Positions 1-8,846 of a stretch of DNA of 64,000 bases are shown here, in pieces; within the stretch, counting starts at the first letter, position 1, and each line of letters starts with the position of its first letter. Where the stretch lies: positions 56,371-120,370 of the forward strand of contig NZ_CANLTC010000010.1 of NCBI RefSeq assembly GCF_947493865.1, written 5' to 3'. The translations under genes and the position numbers were made by a program. The notes beneath the pieces are model-generated. The model did no database searches, was not told where the DNA came from, and saw only the letters and a program-made list of their open reading frames with translations. Source of the DNA: an uncultured Halomonas sp. (lineage in GTDB: Bacteria > Pseudomonadota > Gammaproteobacteria > Pseudomonadales > Halomonadaceae).

Positions 1-1524
1 ACCATCGTCTTCGTCGGCGCACCAGTCCAGCGTATCCGGCAAACGCTCTACCAATTCTGGCTCATATATCAGCAACTGCAAGGTGCGAGCCATGAGACTC
101 AACGACCCATTGCGTTCACGTTGTCGCCCAGTTGCCGAGGCTCCACTGGCCTGAGACTCATGAAAAGAGCCCGTAGCTGACGCTGTCATGTCGTCCAGGG
201 CCTGCTCCCTGGGCGTTGCTCTGGCCTGTAGAAGCGCTTGAAAACGACCTTGTTCGACGCCGGTACGGCTGGATAGTTCTCGCAACAATAATGACTTGAG
301 AACACCCTCCGGAAGCTGACCCAGGGAGGCGAGTACGCGGCTGGCAAAACGCTCACGCTCTTCGACCTGCTGTAGATTACGACCCTTTGCGGCTTGGTCG
401 AACAGGAACTCCGACAAGGGGCTGGCACAGGTGATGCGATCGTTGAAAGCGTCAGGGCCTTCGCGTCGAACCAGCGTATCCGGATCCTCTCCTTCCGGTA
501 GAAACAGAAACCGCGCCTGGCGACCATCGATCATCTGAGGCAATACCGTATCCAGGGCACGCAGTGCCGCCTGCCGCCCGGCGTTGTCGCCATCGAAACA
601 GAACACGACCTCGTTCACCAGCCGAAACAGCCGTTTGAGGTGCTCTTCGCTGGTCGAGGTGCCCAATGTCGCCACCGCATTGCGAATACCGAACTGGGCC
701 AGGGCCACCACATCCATGTACCCTTCGACGATCACCAGGCGGTCGAGCTGGCGGTTGGCCTTGCGCGCCTCATAAAGGCCGTAAAGCTCGCGCCCTTTAT
801 GGAATACCGGCGTTTCCGGGGAGTTGAGATACTTGGGTTTGGCATCTCCCAGTACGCGACCACCGAAGGCAATCGTGCGCCCCTTGAAATCCCTGATCGG
901 AAACATCACCCGATCGCGAAAGCGATCGTAGCTGCGGCCGCTGTCTTCATGTTGTACCAGCAGGCCATATTCGACCTGCACTGTTTCGGAAACCCCCTGC
1001 CCCCCAAGATGCCGCTTGAGCGCATCCCAGGCCGATGGCGCATAGCCAACGCCAAAATCCTTGAGCACATCCTGTGATAGCCCGCGCTGTTCCAGATAGG
1101 ACCGCGCTGTCTTACCCTCTGCCATCGGCAGGCGTTCGCGAAAGAAGCTTGCCGCCAATTCGAGCAGATTGACGCCTTCCTTGCGTTTCTTCTCGCGCTC
1201 TTGAACCCGAGGATCGTCAGCACCTTCCCGAGGCACCTCGAGCCCCAGGCGAGAGGCCAGTTGTTCCACCGCCTCGGGAAAGCGCAGATTGTCGTATTCC
1301 ATCAGGAAGCGCAGGGCATTACCCCCCACACCGCAGCCAAAACAGTGATAGAACTGCTTGTCCTGACTGACAGAAAACGACGGTGATTTTTCCTGATGGA
1401 AAGGACAAAGCCCCGTGTAATTCCGACCGGCCTTTTTCAACTGCACCCGCTCGCCCACCACTTCGACCACGTCGATGCGGGCAAGTAGATCGTCGATGAA
1501 GCTTTGAGGAATCTGGCCAGCCAT
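1..1524 (-). CDS. dnaG: DNA primase DnaG (C-terminus cut by window edge)
   Basis: Primase that makes RNA primers for lagging-strand synthesis, recruited by the DnaB helicase. The 508 codons present run off the left edge, so roughly the last 100 residues (the helicase-interaction domain) are missing. The N-terminus carries a CHC2 zinc finger (C40, H43, C61, C64). A Toprim core near residues 260-310 shows VEGYMDVVALAQFG, followed by a conserved acidic FDGD, and the GEDPDTLVR motif follows. The ATG at 1522-1524 gives the standard MAGQIPQSF start. It lies downstream of rpsU with a terminator in the gap, as in the classical rpsU-dnaG-rpoD macromolecular synthesis operon; rpoD would lie outside the window. 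Confidence 0.97.
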   Translation of the reverse strand, partial: MAGQIPQSFIDDLLARIDVVEVVGERVQLKKAGRNYTGLCPFHQEKSPSFSVSQDKQFYHCFGCGVGGNALRFLMEYDNLRFPEAVEQLASRLGLEVPREGADDPRVQEREKKRKEGVNLLELAASFFRERLPMAEGKTARSYLEQRGLSQDVLKDFGVGYAPSAWDALKRHLGGQGVSETVQVEYGLLVQHEDSGRSYDRFRDRVMFPIRDFKGRTIAFGGRVLGDAKPKYLNSPETPVFHKGRELYGLYEARKANRQLDRLVIVEGYMDVVALAQFGIRNAVATLGTSTSEEHLKRLFRLVNEVVFCFDGDNAGRQAALRALDTVLPQMIDGRQARFLFLPEGEDPDTLVRREGPDAFNDRITCASPLSEFLFDQAAKGRNLQQVEERERFASRVLASLGQLPEGVLKSLLLRELSSRTGVEQGRFQALLQARATPREQALDDMTASATGSFHESQASGASATGRQRERNGSLSLMARTLQLLIYEPELVERLPDTLDWCADEDDG

Positions 1525-1577
1525 AGGCTTAGAGGAACCCAAAAGGCATGAAAAGGGGCATAAAAAAGAAGGGTCTA

Positions 1578-1607
1578 CAAAAACAAACGGCCACCGAATG
1601 GTAGCCG
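1578..1607 (-). terminator. Internal terminator/attenuator between rpsU and dnaG
   Basis: Read on the minus strand, 1607-1588 forms an 8-bp stem (CGGCTACC / GGTGGCCG, one G-U pair) with an ATTC loop, followed by the T-rich run TTTGTTTTTG. It sits between the rpsU stop and the dnaG start. E. coli has an internal terminator at this position that lowers dnaG expression relative to rpsU, and the same role is inferred here. Confidence 0.7.
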
Positions 1608-1648
1608 CTTGGCATCCCTCTGAGGTAGCACGCTACCCCCAGTACGGA

Positions 1649-1864
1649 TCAATACATCCGTTCGAAACGCTTGCGCTCACGCTGCAACTTCTTGGCGTGG
1701 CGCTTGACCGCCGCCGCAGCTTTACGCTTGCGTACCGCAGTCGGCTTTTCGTAGTTCTCGCGACGACGTACTTCGGACAGTACACCGGCTTTTTCGCAGG
1801 AACGCTTGAAACGGCGCAAAGCGACGTCGAACGGCTCGTTATCGCGTACTTTGACAGAAGGCAT
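1649..1864 (-). CDS. rpsU: 30S ribosomal protein S21
   Basis: Small basic protein of the 30S subunit that helps base-pairing with the mRNA Shine-Dalgarno region. It is 71 aa, the usual length. It begins [20 protein letters not shown] and ends in the typical Lys/Arg-rich tail [19 protein letters not shown] strong ribosome binding site (AAGGTAGGTGAG) precedes the ATG. It is the first gene of the rpsU-dnaG unit and is divergent from tsaD. Confidence 0.98.
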   Translation of the reverse strand: MPSVKVRDNEPFDVALRRFKRSCEKAGVLSEVRRRENYEKPTAVRKRKAAAAVKRHAKKLQRERKRFERMY

Positions 1865-2029
1865 TAAGCACTCACCTACCTTGAAATCATGAGTTCGGTT
1901 TGACGTGCATCAGTTGGGCGCCGCTTGGCATCACGTTTTCTCGCTTGCAGGATGAGCAGACGACAAACGCAGATGCAAAGGATGATACATCGACACCGGG
2001 ATACACGACCCAGTCTTGCAGAGCAGAGC

Positions 2030-2058
2030 ATTTTAGTCCTCGCCATGGCGCTTTGCAA
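2030..2058 (-). promoter_or_regulatory. Sigma70-type promoter for rpsU-dnaG
   Basis: On the minus strand, TTGCAA (2058-2053) and TAAAAT (2035-2030) are separated by exactly 17 bp. Transcription would start near 2023 and give a leader of about 160 nt before rpsU. The rpsF promoter near 50794-50822 uses the same -35 sequence and spacing. Confidence 0.6.
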
Positions 2059-2138
2059 ATCGATTTGCCTATTCCCCCTGCCGGCAGCGATCCAAAAGCC
2101 GTACCATAGGCGTTTTCAAGAACCGACGAGCCAAAACG

Positions 2139-3170
2139 ATGCGCGTACTGGGGATCGAGACCTCCTGCGACGAAACCGGCGTGGCACTTTTTGATACCGA
2201 TCATGGCCTACTGGCGGATGCCCTTTACAGCCAGATCGCCATGCACGCCGACTATGGCGGTGTGGTCCCGGAGCTGGCCTCTCGAGATCACACCCGCAAG
2301 CTGCTGCCCCTGATTCAGCAGGTGCTCGACGAGGCAGGCCTTGCTCGCGGCGACCTCGAAGGCATCGCCTATACCGCCGGGCCCGGTCTGGTCGGCGCCC
2401 TGATGGTTGGCGCGTCCACGGCTCACGGCATGGCGAAGGCGCTATCTCTTCCGGTACTCGGGGTGCATCACATGGAAGGGCACCTGCTCGCCCCCATGCT
2501 CGAAGATGAACCGCCTGAGTTCCCCTTCGTCGCGCTGCTGGTCTCCGGCGGCCACACCCAGCTGGTCGCGGTGCAAGGCCTGGGCCAGTATCGATTGCTC
2601 GGCGAGTCCGTGGACGACGCTGCCGGCGAAGCCTTCGACAAGGCCGCCAAGATGCTGGAGCTTGCCTATCCGGGCGGCCCGGAGGTGGCGCGCCTTGCCC
2701 AGCGAGGCGATCCGAAACGTTTTCGCTTCCCGCGCCCGATGACCGATCGCCCCGGGCTCGATTTCAGCTTTTCCGGCCTCAAGACCCATACCCTCACCAC
2801 CGTCAACAGGCTGCGCAGTGCCGGCGAACTCGATGAACAGGGGCGTGCGGACATTGCCCGCGCGTTTGAAGATGCGGTCGTGGATACGCTGGTCATCAAG
2901 TGTCGCCGCGCACTGGATCAGACGGGGCTGAAGCGCCTGGTGGTTGCCGGCGGGGTCAGTGCCAATACACGATTGCGTGAACGCCTGGCCATTGAAGTAG
3001 GCAAGCGCGGCGCGCGGGCCTATTATCCTCGCGGACGTTTTTGCACCGACAACGGTGCAATGATCGCCTATGTCGGCGCCCAACGCCTGCTGGCGGGAGA
3101 ACGTGACGGTTCCGCCATGAAGGCGGTACCCCGCTGGCCCCTGGATAGTCTGACGGTGCCGACTGCTTGA
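2139..3170 (+). CDS. tsaD: tRNA N6-threonylcarbamoyladenosine transferase TsaD
   Basis: Transfers the threonylcarbamoyl group from TC-AMP to A37 of ANN-decoding tRNAs, with TsaB and TsaE in the cytoplasm. It is 343 aa, near the family norm. ASKHA-fold motifs are visible: [12 protein letters not shown] at the N-terminus, the metal-binding HMEGH at 111-115, [18 protein letters not shown], and [13 protein letters not shown] near the C-terminus. It stands alone on the plus strand, divergent from rpsU. Upstream of the ATG there is only a weak ribosome binding site. The gene is followed by the palindromic repeats that separate it from convergent plsY. Confidence 0.98.
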   Translation: MRVLGIETSCDETGVALFDTDHGLLADALYSQIAMHADYGGVVPELASRDHTRKLLPLIQQVLDEAGLARGDLEGIAYTAGPGLVGALMVGASTAHGMAKALSLPVLGVHHMEGHLLAPMLEDEPPEFPFVALLVSGGHTQLVAVQGLGQYRLLGESVDDAAGEAFDKAAKMLELAYPGGPEVARLAQRGDPKRFRFPRPMTDRPGLDFSFSGLKTHTLTTVNRLRSAGELDEQGRADIARAFEDAVVDTLVIKCRRALDQTGLKRLVVAGGVSANTRLRERLAIEVGKRGARAYYPRGRFCTDNGAMIAYVGAQRLLAGERDGSAMKAVPRWPLDSLTVPTA

Positions 3171-3183
3171 TCGCACAAAAACC

Positions 3184-3233
3184 AGGCTTCGTCTGAAAAG
3201 TCAGCAAACGCAGGTACTTTTCGGGCATAGCTC
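3184..3233. repeat. Short palindromic element, copy 1
   Basis: An 18-bp left arm (AGGCTTCGTCTGAAAAGT, 3184-3201) and an imperfect inverted right arm (3216-3233; 12 of 18 positions pair) flank a 14-base centre. The left arm is nearly identical to the outer arm of the adjoining 143-bp copy and similar to the copy at 55484-55537. It lies between convergent tsaD and plsY, abutting the long copy. Confidence 0.75.
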
Positions 3234-3376
3234 AGGCTTTATCTGAAAAGTCAGCGAGCGAAGTCTAGACAAGGCAAAAATTGGCGAAAGAACGGAGTTT
3301 ACGTGGTGTAAATGAGTATCTTGAGCGAATTTTTAACGCCGTATAGACGAGCGCAGGTACTTTTCGGGCAAAGCCT
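3234..3376. repeat. 143-bp palindromic intergenic element, long copy A
   Basis: Outer inverted arms are AGGCTTTATCTGAAAAGT (3234-3251) and ACTTTTCGGGCAAAGCCT (3359-3376), pairing at 15 of 18 positions. The interior is itself an imperfect palindrome. GACAAGGC (3268-3275) lies opposite GCCGTATAGAC. A second stem near 3276-3285 and 3325-3334 follows, and the centre is GGAGTTTACGTGGTGTAAATGAG. The same core, at the same offsets, occurs in the 143-bp element at 29686. The right arm overlaps the first two bases of the plsY stop codon. A bidirectional terminator or 3'-end stabiliser is plausible but inferred. Confidence 0.85.
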
Positions 3377-3989
3377 AGCCGTCCGGGAATCTCGGCTCGC
3401 TCCCCTCTCCCAGCCGCTGAATGTTCCAGACATGGCGCACCAGCACCAGCAGCGTGAAAACGATGACGACCCACACATAGTCCTGGGCGAGCCAGATGCT
3501 TGCCAGAGGTGCCAGGGCAGCACTGGCGAGAGAAGCAACCGCGGCGGTACGCACCCGCCAGGCGAGCAGCGTCCAGCAGGCAGCACATACCAGGGCCACC
3601 GGGGGTGTCAGCACCAGCAGCACGCCAAAAGCGCTGGCGACCGCCTTGCCTCCGCGGAAACGATGCCAGACAGGATAGCTATGCCCCAACAGCACGCTGA
3701 AACCCACGAGCCCTTGAGCCCAGATCGGCAAACCGCCGCTTTTAGCCAGCCAGAGCGCTGGCATGCCCTTGACGGCATCGAAGGAGAGCGTCGCCAGCGC
3801 CAGCCGCTTGCCGTACAGCCGCAGCACGTTGGAAAACCCGGGATTGCAAGAACCCCTCAGGCGCGGATCGCTGACCCCCGCCAGACGGCACAGCCACACC
3901 GCACCCAGACAGGCCGCACATAGATAGCCCAGCGCCATCAAAAAGCTGACTTGCATCGCGGTAGTAGGCACGAGCGAGGAAAACGACAT
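3375..3989 (-). CDS. plsY: Glycerol-3-phosphate acyltransferase PlsY
   Basis: Integral inner-membrane enzyme that transfers acyl groups from acyl-phosphate to glycerol-3-phosphate, the first step of phospholipid synthesis. It is 204 aa with about five hydrophobic segments. The three family motifs are recognisable but altered: GSCNPGFSNVLR (usually GSGNPGATN), FDAVKG, and GHSYPVWHRFRGGKAVAS (usually GGKGVAT). It sits between tsaD and folB, a neighbourhood shared with pseudomonads. The gene ends directly in the palindromic repeat. Confidence 0.9.
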   Translation of the reverse strand: MSFSSLVPTTAMQVSFLMALGYLCAACLGAVWLCRLAGVSDPRLRGSCNPGFSNVLRLYGKRLALATLSFDAVKGMPALWLAKSGGLPIWAQGLVGFSVLLGHSYPVWHRFRGGKAVASAFGVLLVLTPPVALVCAACWTLLAWRVRTAAVASLASAALAPLASIWLAQDYVWVVIVFTLLVLVRHVWNIQRLGEGSEPRFPDG

Positions 3990-4075
3990 AAGGACTTCGC
4001 CAACAAAACGGAATCATGATTCTGCCAGCTCGCTATCGTAGAATCGAAGAATCATATACTTTTCAGGGAAGCGTC

Positions 4076-4429
4076 ATGGACCTTGTACTGATCGAGGGAT
4101 TGCGGATCGAAACCGTCATCGGCGCTTATGACTGGGAGCGCAGCATCCGCCAGCGTCTGGTGCTGGACCTGGAAATGGGAACCGACATTCGCACCGCCGC
4201 GGCAGACGATGATCTGTCCAAGACCCTGGACTACGCGGCCATCAGCGCTCGCATCGATGAATTCGCCAGCGCCAGCCATTTCGAGCTGGTGGAAACCTTC
4301 GCCGAACGACTGGCTACCTTGTTACTTCACGAGTTCGGCATCCCCTGGCTGCGTCTGACGCTGCGAAAGCCCGGAGCCGTAAGCCAAGCCGCTGCCGTCG
4401 GAGTGCGCATCGAACGCGGACAGCGCTGA
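4076..4429 (+). CDS. folB: Dihydroneopterin aldolase/epimerase FolB
   Basis: Converts 7,8-dihydroneopterin to 6-hydroxymethyl-dihydropterin in folate synthesis; works as a cytoplasmic homo-oligomer. It is 117 aa, the family size. Conserved features are GLRIETVIGAYDWER, KTLDYAAIS, the glutamate in VETFAERLA, and the lysine in LRKPGAV. The start at 4076 is chosen because AGGGAA lies just upstream and it gives the family-type MDLVLIEGL. Its stop overlaps the next start (TGATG), so it is translationally coupled to the folK-like gene. Confidence 0.96.
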   Translation: MDLVLIEGLRIETVIGAYDWERSIRQRLVLDLEMGTDIRTAAADDDLSKTLDYAAISARIDEFASASHFELVETFAERLATLLLHEFGIPWLRLTLRKPGAVSQAAAVGVRIERGQR

Positions 4430-4959
4430 TGGCACAAGTCGTCGTCGGCATCGGCAGCCATGTCGATCGAGAACACCATATCAAGCGTTGCCTGGAGGCC
4501 CTGGAAGCCGAGTTTGGCGAGTTACGCGTTTCCCGGGTTTTCAAAAGCAGATTCGACAGTCGATTTGAAAGCGAACTCATGTGCGCCGAGCCAAGCCATG
4601 ATGTCTATAATCTGGTAGCGGCTTTCGACAGCGATACCTCGGTGGGTGCGCTGCGAGACTGGTGCAAGCGCGTGGAACGGGCCAATGGCCGAACCGATCA
4701 GGGCCCGGTGACCCTGGATATCGACCTGCTCTGCGTGGGCGACCTCGCTGGCATCATTGATGGCGTCAGCCTGCCCCATTATGACATCCTGCGCTTTGCC
4801 TTCGTGCTCAAGCCGCTGGCGGAGCTACTACCGAACGCCCGCCACCCGGCCACCGGCCAGCGCTATGCCGAGCTTTGGGCCGACTTCGACTCAGATGGCC
4901 AGTGTCTGCGGCCGGTGAATTTCACCTGGCGGGGAAGCGTAATTTCCCGGGTGAACTAG
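4429..4959 (+). CDS. folK: Divergent HPPK-like protein (FolK family)
   Basis: By family, 6-hydroxymethyl-7,8-dihydropterin pyrophosphokinase, which transfers pyrophosphate from ATP to the pterin, the step after FolB. It is 176 aa (classical FolK is about 160). The fold is recognisable from VVVGIGSHVDRE at the N-terminus, GPVTLDIDLLCVGD, and LPHYDILRFAFVLKPLAEL. The usual RWGPRTxDxDxL signature has lost its second arginine (GPV instead of GPR), and GSN is GSH. It could be a weak or specialised paralogue, with the main folK elsewhere. It overlaps folB by one base. Confidence 0.78.
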   Translation: MAQVVVGIGSHVDREHHIKRCLEALEAEFGELRVSRVFKSRFDSRFESELMCAEPSHDVYNLVAAFDSDTSVGALRDWCKRVERANGRTDQGPVTLDIDLLCVGDLAGIIDGVSLPHYDILRFAFVLKPLAELLPNARHPATGQRYAELWADFDSDGQCLRPVNFTWRGSVISRVN

Positions 4960-4978
4960 CCCGACAGCCGCAACCTGT

Positions 4979-6049
4979 TTAGTTCGAACTGACGCCGCTT
5001 TCCTTTACCAGCTGCATCACGAGTTCCGCTGCGGGTAGTTCCCGGGCCAGAGGCGCGCCCTGACCGGCCCACTGGGCGGCAAACTCATGATTCCCGAGCT
5101 TGGCGGCGGCCGCATTGAGACGCTTGGCCGCGTCATAGGCAACGGGATAATCCGCGGGAGACGGACTGCCTTCTGCTTCACCGAACGAGATCAGGCGATT
5201 GGTCATGCCCCGGGCGGCTCGCCCGGACAGCACCCTGGTCAGGCGTGTCTGTGTGGCTCGCTCGCTTTTCAGGTTCTCGCGATAGGCGTCATTTGCCGAG
5301 GATTCCGGGCACAAGACGAACGCCGTGCCAAGCTGAGCCGCCGCCGCACCGAGATCCAGCGCGGATTTCACACCCTGGCCATCCATGATGCCGCCTGCGG
5401 CGACAACGGGCAGTGTCGTATGTTGCAACAGCAGTCGCACAAGCACCATCGTACTCAGGCCTTCATCCCTGGTCTCCGGGTCGAACATGCCTCGGTGCCC
5501 GCCAGCCTCGATGCCCTGGGCCACGATGGCATCTATTCCTGCCGCTTCTATTCTTCTGGCTTCATGAAGACAGGTGGCCGTCGCCATCATGTAGATACCT
5601 GCCTCGCGCAGTGCGTCGATACGCTCGCGTGAAGGCAGGCCGAAATGAAAGCTGACCACGGCTGGGCGCAGTTGAAGCAGCATCTCGAAGGTCTCGGTAT
5701 CCTCGAGGAAGCTGGTGTAGATTTCATCGAGGGCGTCAGGTATTTCCGAGCCGACCTCGGCGAACAGCGGCGCAAGATGATGGAGCCAGGCTGCTTCGCC
5801 TTGCGCACTGCGCCGCGCCGGCGCATGACAGAACAGATTCACATTGAACGGCCGTTCGGTCAGCGCCCGGGTCTCTTCGATCATTTGGCGAGCCTTTGCG
5901 GCCGTGCTGGTACCGAGCCCCAGTGATCCCAGGCCACCGGCATTGGAAACCGCCGCCGCCAACTCAGGCGTGGCCACCCCGGCCATGGGCGCTTGAATGA
6001 TGGGATAACGGATACCAAGCTGCTCGAGAAACTCTTTGGAGGATTGCAT
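4979..6049 (-). CDS. Nitronate monooxygenase (2-nitropropane dioxygenase family)
   Basis: FMN-dependent TIM-barrel enzyme that oxidises alkyl nitronates such as propionate-3-nitronate, giving protection from a metabolic poison. It is 356 aa. Motifs are QAPMAGV near the N-terminus, [10 protein letters not shown], the catalytic histidine in [17 protein letters not shown] and [16 protein letters not shown] for phosphate binding. The start at 6049 is preferred over an upstream in-frame codon because AAAGGAGT precedes it at good spacing. It lies 48 nt downstream of cca on the same strand and converges on folK. The natural substrate is uncertain. Confidence 0.9.
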   Translation of the reverse strand: MQSSKEFLEQLGIRYPIIQAPMAGVATPELAAAVSNAGGLGSLGLGTSTAAKARQMIEETRALTERPFNVNLFCHAPARRSAQGEAAWLHHLAPLFAEVGSEIPDALDEIYTSFLEDTETFEMLLQLRPAVVSFHFGLPSRERIDALREAGIYMMATATCLHEARRIEAAGIDAIVAQGIEAGGHRGMFDPETRDEGLSTMVLVRLLLQHTTLPVVAAGGIMDGQGVKSALDLGAAAAQLGTAFVLCPESSANDAYRENLKSERATQTRLTRVLSGRAARGMTNRLISFGEAEGSPSPADYPVAYDAAKRLNAAAAKLGNHEFAAQWAGQGAPLARELPAAELVMQLVKESGVSSN

Positions 6050-6097
6050 GGCGACTCCTTTATTGCCGAAAAATGAACAAAGCCTATTGAGCATCCG

Positions 6098-7234
6098 TCA
6101 ATCGGTGGCCAAGGCCGCCCTGATCTCGGCTTGCCTGCGCCTAGCCAGTTCCTGGCCCAGCTCGCCGCCCTTGAACCCTTCATCCACCAGATCCCGAGGC
6201 AGAACCTGGGAGGCCAAGCGCCAGGCCAGGGCTAGTTTTTTGGCCAAGGCACCATTTTCGAGACTGACCAGGGAAAGCAGCGGCGTGACTCGTTCGCTGC
6301 GCCGCCAGGCGTCGATCCTGTTCAACCAGTCAAGGATAGCCTCGGCATTTGGCCCACGCTCATTCGCTTCATTCCACAGCTCTCGAGTCAGCATGACCTG
6401 TCGTGCCAGATCCCGCCAGGCATTGGGGATGCGCAGGCGCTCCTCCAGGGCCTGACGCACCGGTTCATCGAGATGCTCGCAGAGTCGTGCCCAGCGCCAG
6501 CGCGCTGGATGGTCGTTATCTTCCGGCAGGCGCTCCATTCGTGCCAGCGCCATATTCAGCTCGGCGTTCTCGGCAAGCTCGGGCATCAATGCTTCGAACG
6601 CACCACAGTCACGTAGGGTTTCAAAGTAGGCTTGCGGACAAGGCTCGCTCAGCGCTTTTTCGGTTTCCTGCCAGACCCGCTCCGCCACCAGATGGGCAAT
6701 TTCGCCGTTGACCGCAAGCTGGCGCATCAAGGCCAGAGTCTCTTCGGCAATGACGAACCCAAGCCCTCGATACCGAGCCAGGAAACGCGCGGTGCGCAGC
6801 ACCCGCAGCGGGTCCTCGACGAAGGCTGGCGAGACATGCCGCAGCACTCGGGCCTGCAGATCCCGCCGGCCCTGAAACGGATCGATCAATTCGCCGTCAA
6901 GGTTCTCGGCCATGGCGTTGATGGTCAGATCCCGCCGGGTCAGATCCTCTTCCAGCGTGACCTCGGGACTTGCGTGCACCTCAAAGCCGGTATAGCCGTG
7001 GCCCTGCTTGCGCTCGGTGCGGGCCAGGGCGTACTCCTCCTGCGTGACCGGGTGCAGGAACACGGGAAAATCACGCCCAACGGGCCTAAAGCCACGCTTG
7101 CGCATGGCTTGCGGTGTCGCACCCACCACCACCCAGTCCTGATCGACCACCGGCCAGCCAAGACGCGCATCCCGCACCGCACCGCCGACGCGATAGACCT
7201 CGAGCCCCTTGGTCGCCGAATCCGCAGCAGTCAC
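6098..7234 (-). CDS. cca: CCA-adding enzyme (tRNA nucleotidyltransferase) without HD motif
   Basis: Adds or repairs the 3' CCA of tRNAs. It is 378 aa; E. coli Cca is 412 aa. Nucleotidyltransferase motifs are clear: [14 protein letters not shown], the catalytic [35 protein letters not shown] and [11 protein letters not shown]. The HD phosphohydrolase part is degraded, with CEHLDEP where the enterobacterial enzyme has CHDLGKG. The end retains [10 protein letters not shown] and the terminal EGFKGGEL...RRR. The start is a GTG (7234-7232) whose GTGA overlaps the glpE stop; upstream in-frame codons would run through glpE. Confidence 0.93.
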   Translation of the reverse strand: MTAADSATKGLEVYRVGGAVRDARLGWPVVDQDWVVVGATPQAMRKRGFRPVGRDFPVFLHPVTQEEYALARTERKQGHGYTGFEVHASPEVTLEEDLTRRDLTINAMAENLDGELIDPFQGRRDLQARVLRHVSPAFVEDPLRVLRTARFLARYRGLGFVIAEETLALMRQLAVNGEIAHLVAERVWQETEKALSEPCPQAYFETLRDCGAFEALMPELAENAELNMALARMERLPEDNDHPARWRWARLCEHLDEPVRQALEERLRIPNAWRDLARQVMLTRELWNEANERGPNAEAILDWLNRIDAWRRSERVTPLLSLVSLENGALAKKLALAWRLASQVLPRDLVDEGFKGGELGQELARRRQAEIRAALATD

Positions 7235-7557
7235 CGCGCCACTCGCTGGGGATGACGCACCTGCCAGTCGACGAAGCCGCCATCCAGGCTGTAGACCTGC
7301 TCGAAGCCCTGCCCCGCCAGCCAGCTTGCCGCCTGCTGGCTGGAATGGCCGTGATAGCACACCACGACCAGCGGTTGCTCCCGGGAAACATCCGCCAGCA
7401 GATCGCCTACCGTGGCGTTGTCGAGATGACGACTGCCGGGAATATGACCCTGGGCATAGCTCAAGGGATCGCGAATATCCACCAGGGTCAGCGGCTGAGT
7501 ATCGTCCAGCCACTGTTTCAAGGTGGCATGATCGAGATGTTCGAAGGATTGACTCAT
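7231..7557 (-). CDS. glpE: Thiosulfate sulfurtransferase GlpE (single-domain rhodanese)
   Basis: Moves sulfane sulfur from thiosulfate to cyanide or thioredoxin in the cytoplasm. It is 108 aa, the size of E. coli GlpE. Features are [18 protein letters not shown] and the active-site loop [10 protein letters not shown], with C67 as the persulfide-carrying cysteine, then SLDGGFVDW. It lies between apaH and cca, and its stop overlaps the cca GTG start by four bases, so the two are coupled. It is not near any glp operon here. Confidence 0.95.
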   Translation of the reverse strand: MSQSFEHLDHATLKQWLDDTQPLTLVDIRDPLSYAQGHIPGSRHLDNATVGDLLADVSREQPLVVVCYHGHSSQQAASWLAGQGFEQVYSLDGGFVDWQVRHPQRVAR

Positions 7558-7578
7558 GGATGCTCCAATAGGCGAATA

Positions 7579-8409
7579 TCAGGTCCAGGACTGGCGGCTG
7601 GGCTCGCTGACACGTTGGCCATGGTCGAGGTTCAGTGCTGTCAGACTGCCCCCCCAGACGCAGCCGGTATCCAGCGCCTCGGCTCTCACGGCGGTAGCCG
7701 GTGTTTGCCCCTGCAGGGCCGCCCAGTGTCCGAAAAGAATGTGTGGATCGTCGCTCCGAGGGTAGGTGAACCAGGGATGAAAACCCGAGGGCGCCGAACC
7801 AAGCCCTTCCTTGGCATCGAAATCAAGGGTCCCGTCCGCGGCAATGAAACGCATGCGGGTGAACGCATTGACGATCATCCGCAGGCGATCGATGCCATCG
7901 AGACTCTCGTCCCAGCGAGACGGTGAATTACCGTACATGCGCTCCAGAAAAGCTCCGGCACTCTCGCTTCTCAATACCGCTTCGGCCTCCCGGGCAAGCC
8001 CTCGTGCCTTATCGAGAGACCATTGAGGCAGCACGCCGGCGTGGGTCATCAGCCTGCGCCGATCGCTGCCGCTATCGTCATCGACCCACAGAGGCTGGGC
8101 CTGCAACCAGTCGAGGAGCGTTTCACGATCTGGCGCAGCGAGAATATCGTCCAGGGTATCGGAGCGTTTGGTAGGCGCACCACCCCGGGCGACCGCCAGC
8201 AGATGCAGGTCATGGTTGCCCAGCACAACCCGCGCCGCCTCACCCAGATCGCGCACTTCGCGCAGGCATTCCAGGGAAGCCGGCCCCCGGTTGACCAGGT
8301 CGCCGGCAAGCCATAGGCGATCCCGGCGCGGATCGAAGCTCAAGCGTTCGAGCAGCGCGACGAATTCACTGTGGCAACCCTGGAGGTCGCCGATGGCATA
8401 GGTTGTCAT
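7579..8409 (-). CDS. apaH: Diadenosine tetraphosphatase ApaH (symmetrical)
   Basis: Hydrolyses Ap4A to two ADP and removes Np4 caps from RNA. It is 276 aa, the usual length. Metallophosphatase motifs run in order: [43 protein letters not shown], and FGHWAALQG near the C-terminus. It is the last gene of the surA-pdxA-rsmA-apaG-apaH order known from enterobacteria and pseudomonads. A 53-bp gap separates it from apaG, and glpE follows after 21 bp. Confidence 0.97.
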   Translation of the reverse strand: MTTYAIGDLQGCHSEFVALLERLSFDPRRDRLWLAGDLVNRGPASLECLREVRDLGEAARVVLGNHDLHLLAVARGGAPTKRSDTLDDILAAPDRETLLDWLQAQPLWVDDDSGSDRRRLMTHAGVLPQWSLDKARGLAREAEAVLRSESAGAFLERMYGNSPSRWDESLDGIDRLRMIVNAFTRMRFIAADGTLDFDAKEGLGSAPSGFHPWFTYPRSDDPHILFGHWAALQGQTPATAVRAEALDTGCVWGGSLTALNLDHGQRVSEPSRQSWT

Positions 8410-8462
8410 GGGCGTCTCTTGAAATGTCGTGTATGCGATGGATGGCTTTCAGCGCATCTGGA

Positions 8463-8846
8463 TCAATGTACCTGGTTGGGTCCCGCCAGGCGAAACGGTG
8501 GAATGGCGACTTCGAAGGATCGATGCACCGAGGTATCCACGCAGGTATAGGCCCCTTCCATGACCCCGACCGGACAGTCGAGTACCGCGCGGCTGGTGTA
8601 TTGAAAGGTCTGGCCTGGCCCGATCATGGGCTGCTTGCCGACCACGCCCTTGCCACGCACCTCCTGTACCTTGCCGCTGCCCTGGGTGATCTTCCAGTAG
8701 CGGGCCAGGAGTTGAACGGCATGGGAGGAGTGGTTGTGAACCGTGATGGTATAGCTGAACACGAAACGCTGCTCGGTCACCGACGACTCATCGGCACGAT
8801 AGGCCGGCTCCACTTCGACCTGCACGTCTCGGACATCTTCGCTCAT
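8463..8846 (-). CDS. apaG: ApaG protein (Co2+/Mg2+ efflux protein family)
   Basis: Small immunoglobulin-fold protein of uncertain molecular role, linked genetically to cobalt and magnesium handling. It is 127 aa, as expected. Typical segments are FVFSYTITVHNHSSHAVQLLARYWKI, the GKGVVGKQPMIGPG turn and GAYTCVD. The start codon overlaps the rsmA stop (ATGA), giving tight coupling in the rsmA-apaG-apaH order. Confidence 0.96.
   Translation of the reverse strand: MSEDVRDVQVEVEPAYRADESSVTEQRFVFSYTITVHNHSSHAVQLLARYWKITQGSGKVQEVRGKGVVGKQPMIGPGQTFQYTSRAVLDCPVGVMEGAYTCVDTSVHRSFEVAIPPFRLAGPNQVH

Noticed and set aside
3184..3376. Insertion sequence or MITE remnant
   Set aside because: No transposase fragment and no clear target-site duplication; arms differ between loci while staying self-complementary, unlike fixed terminal repeats of a MITE.
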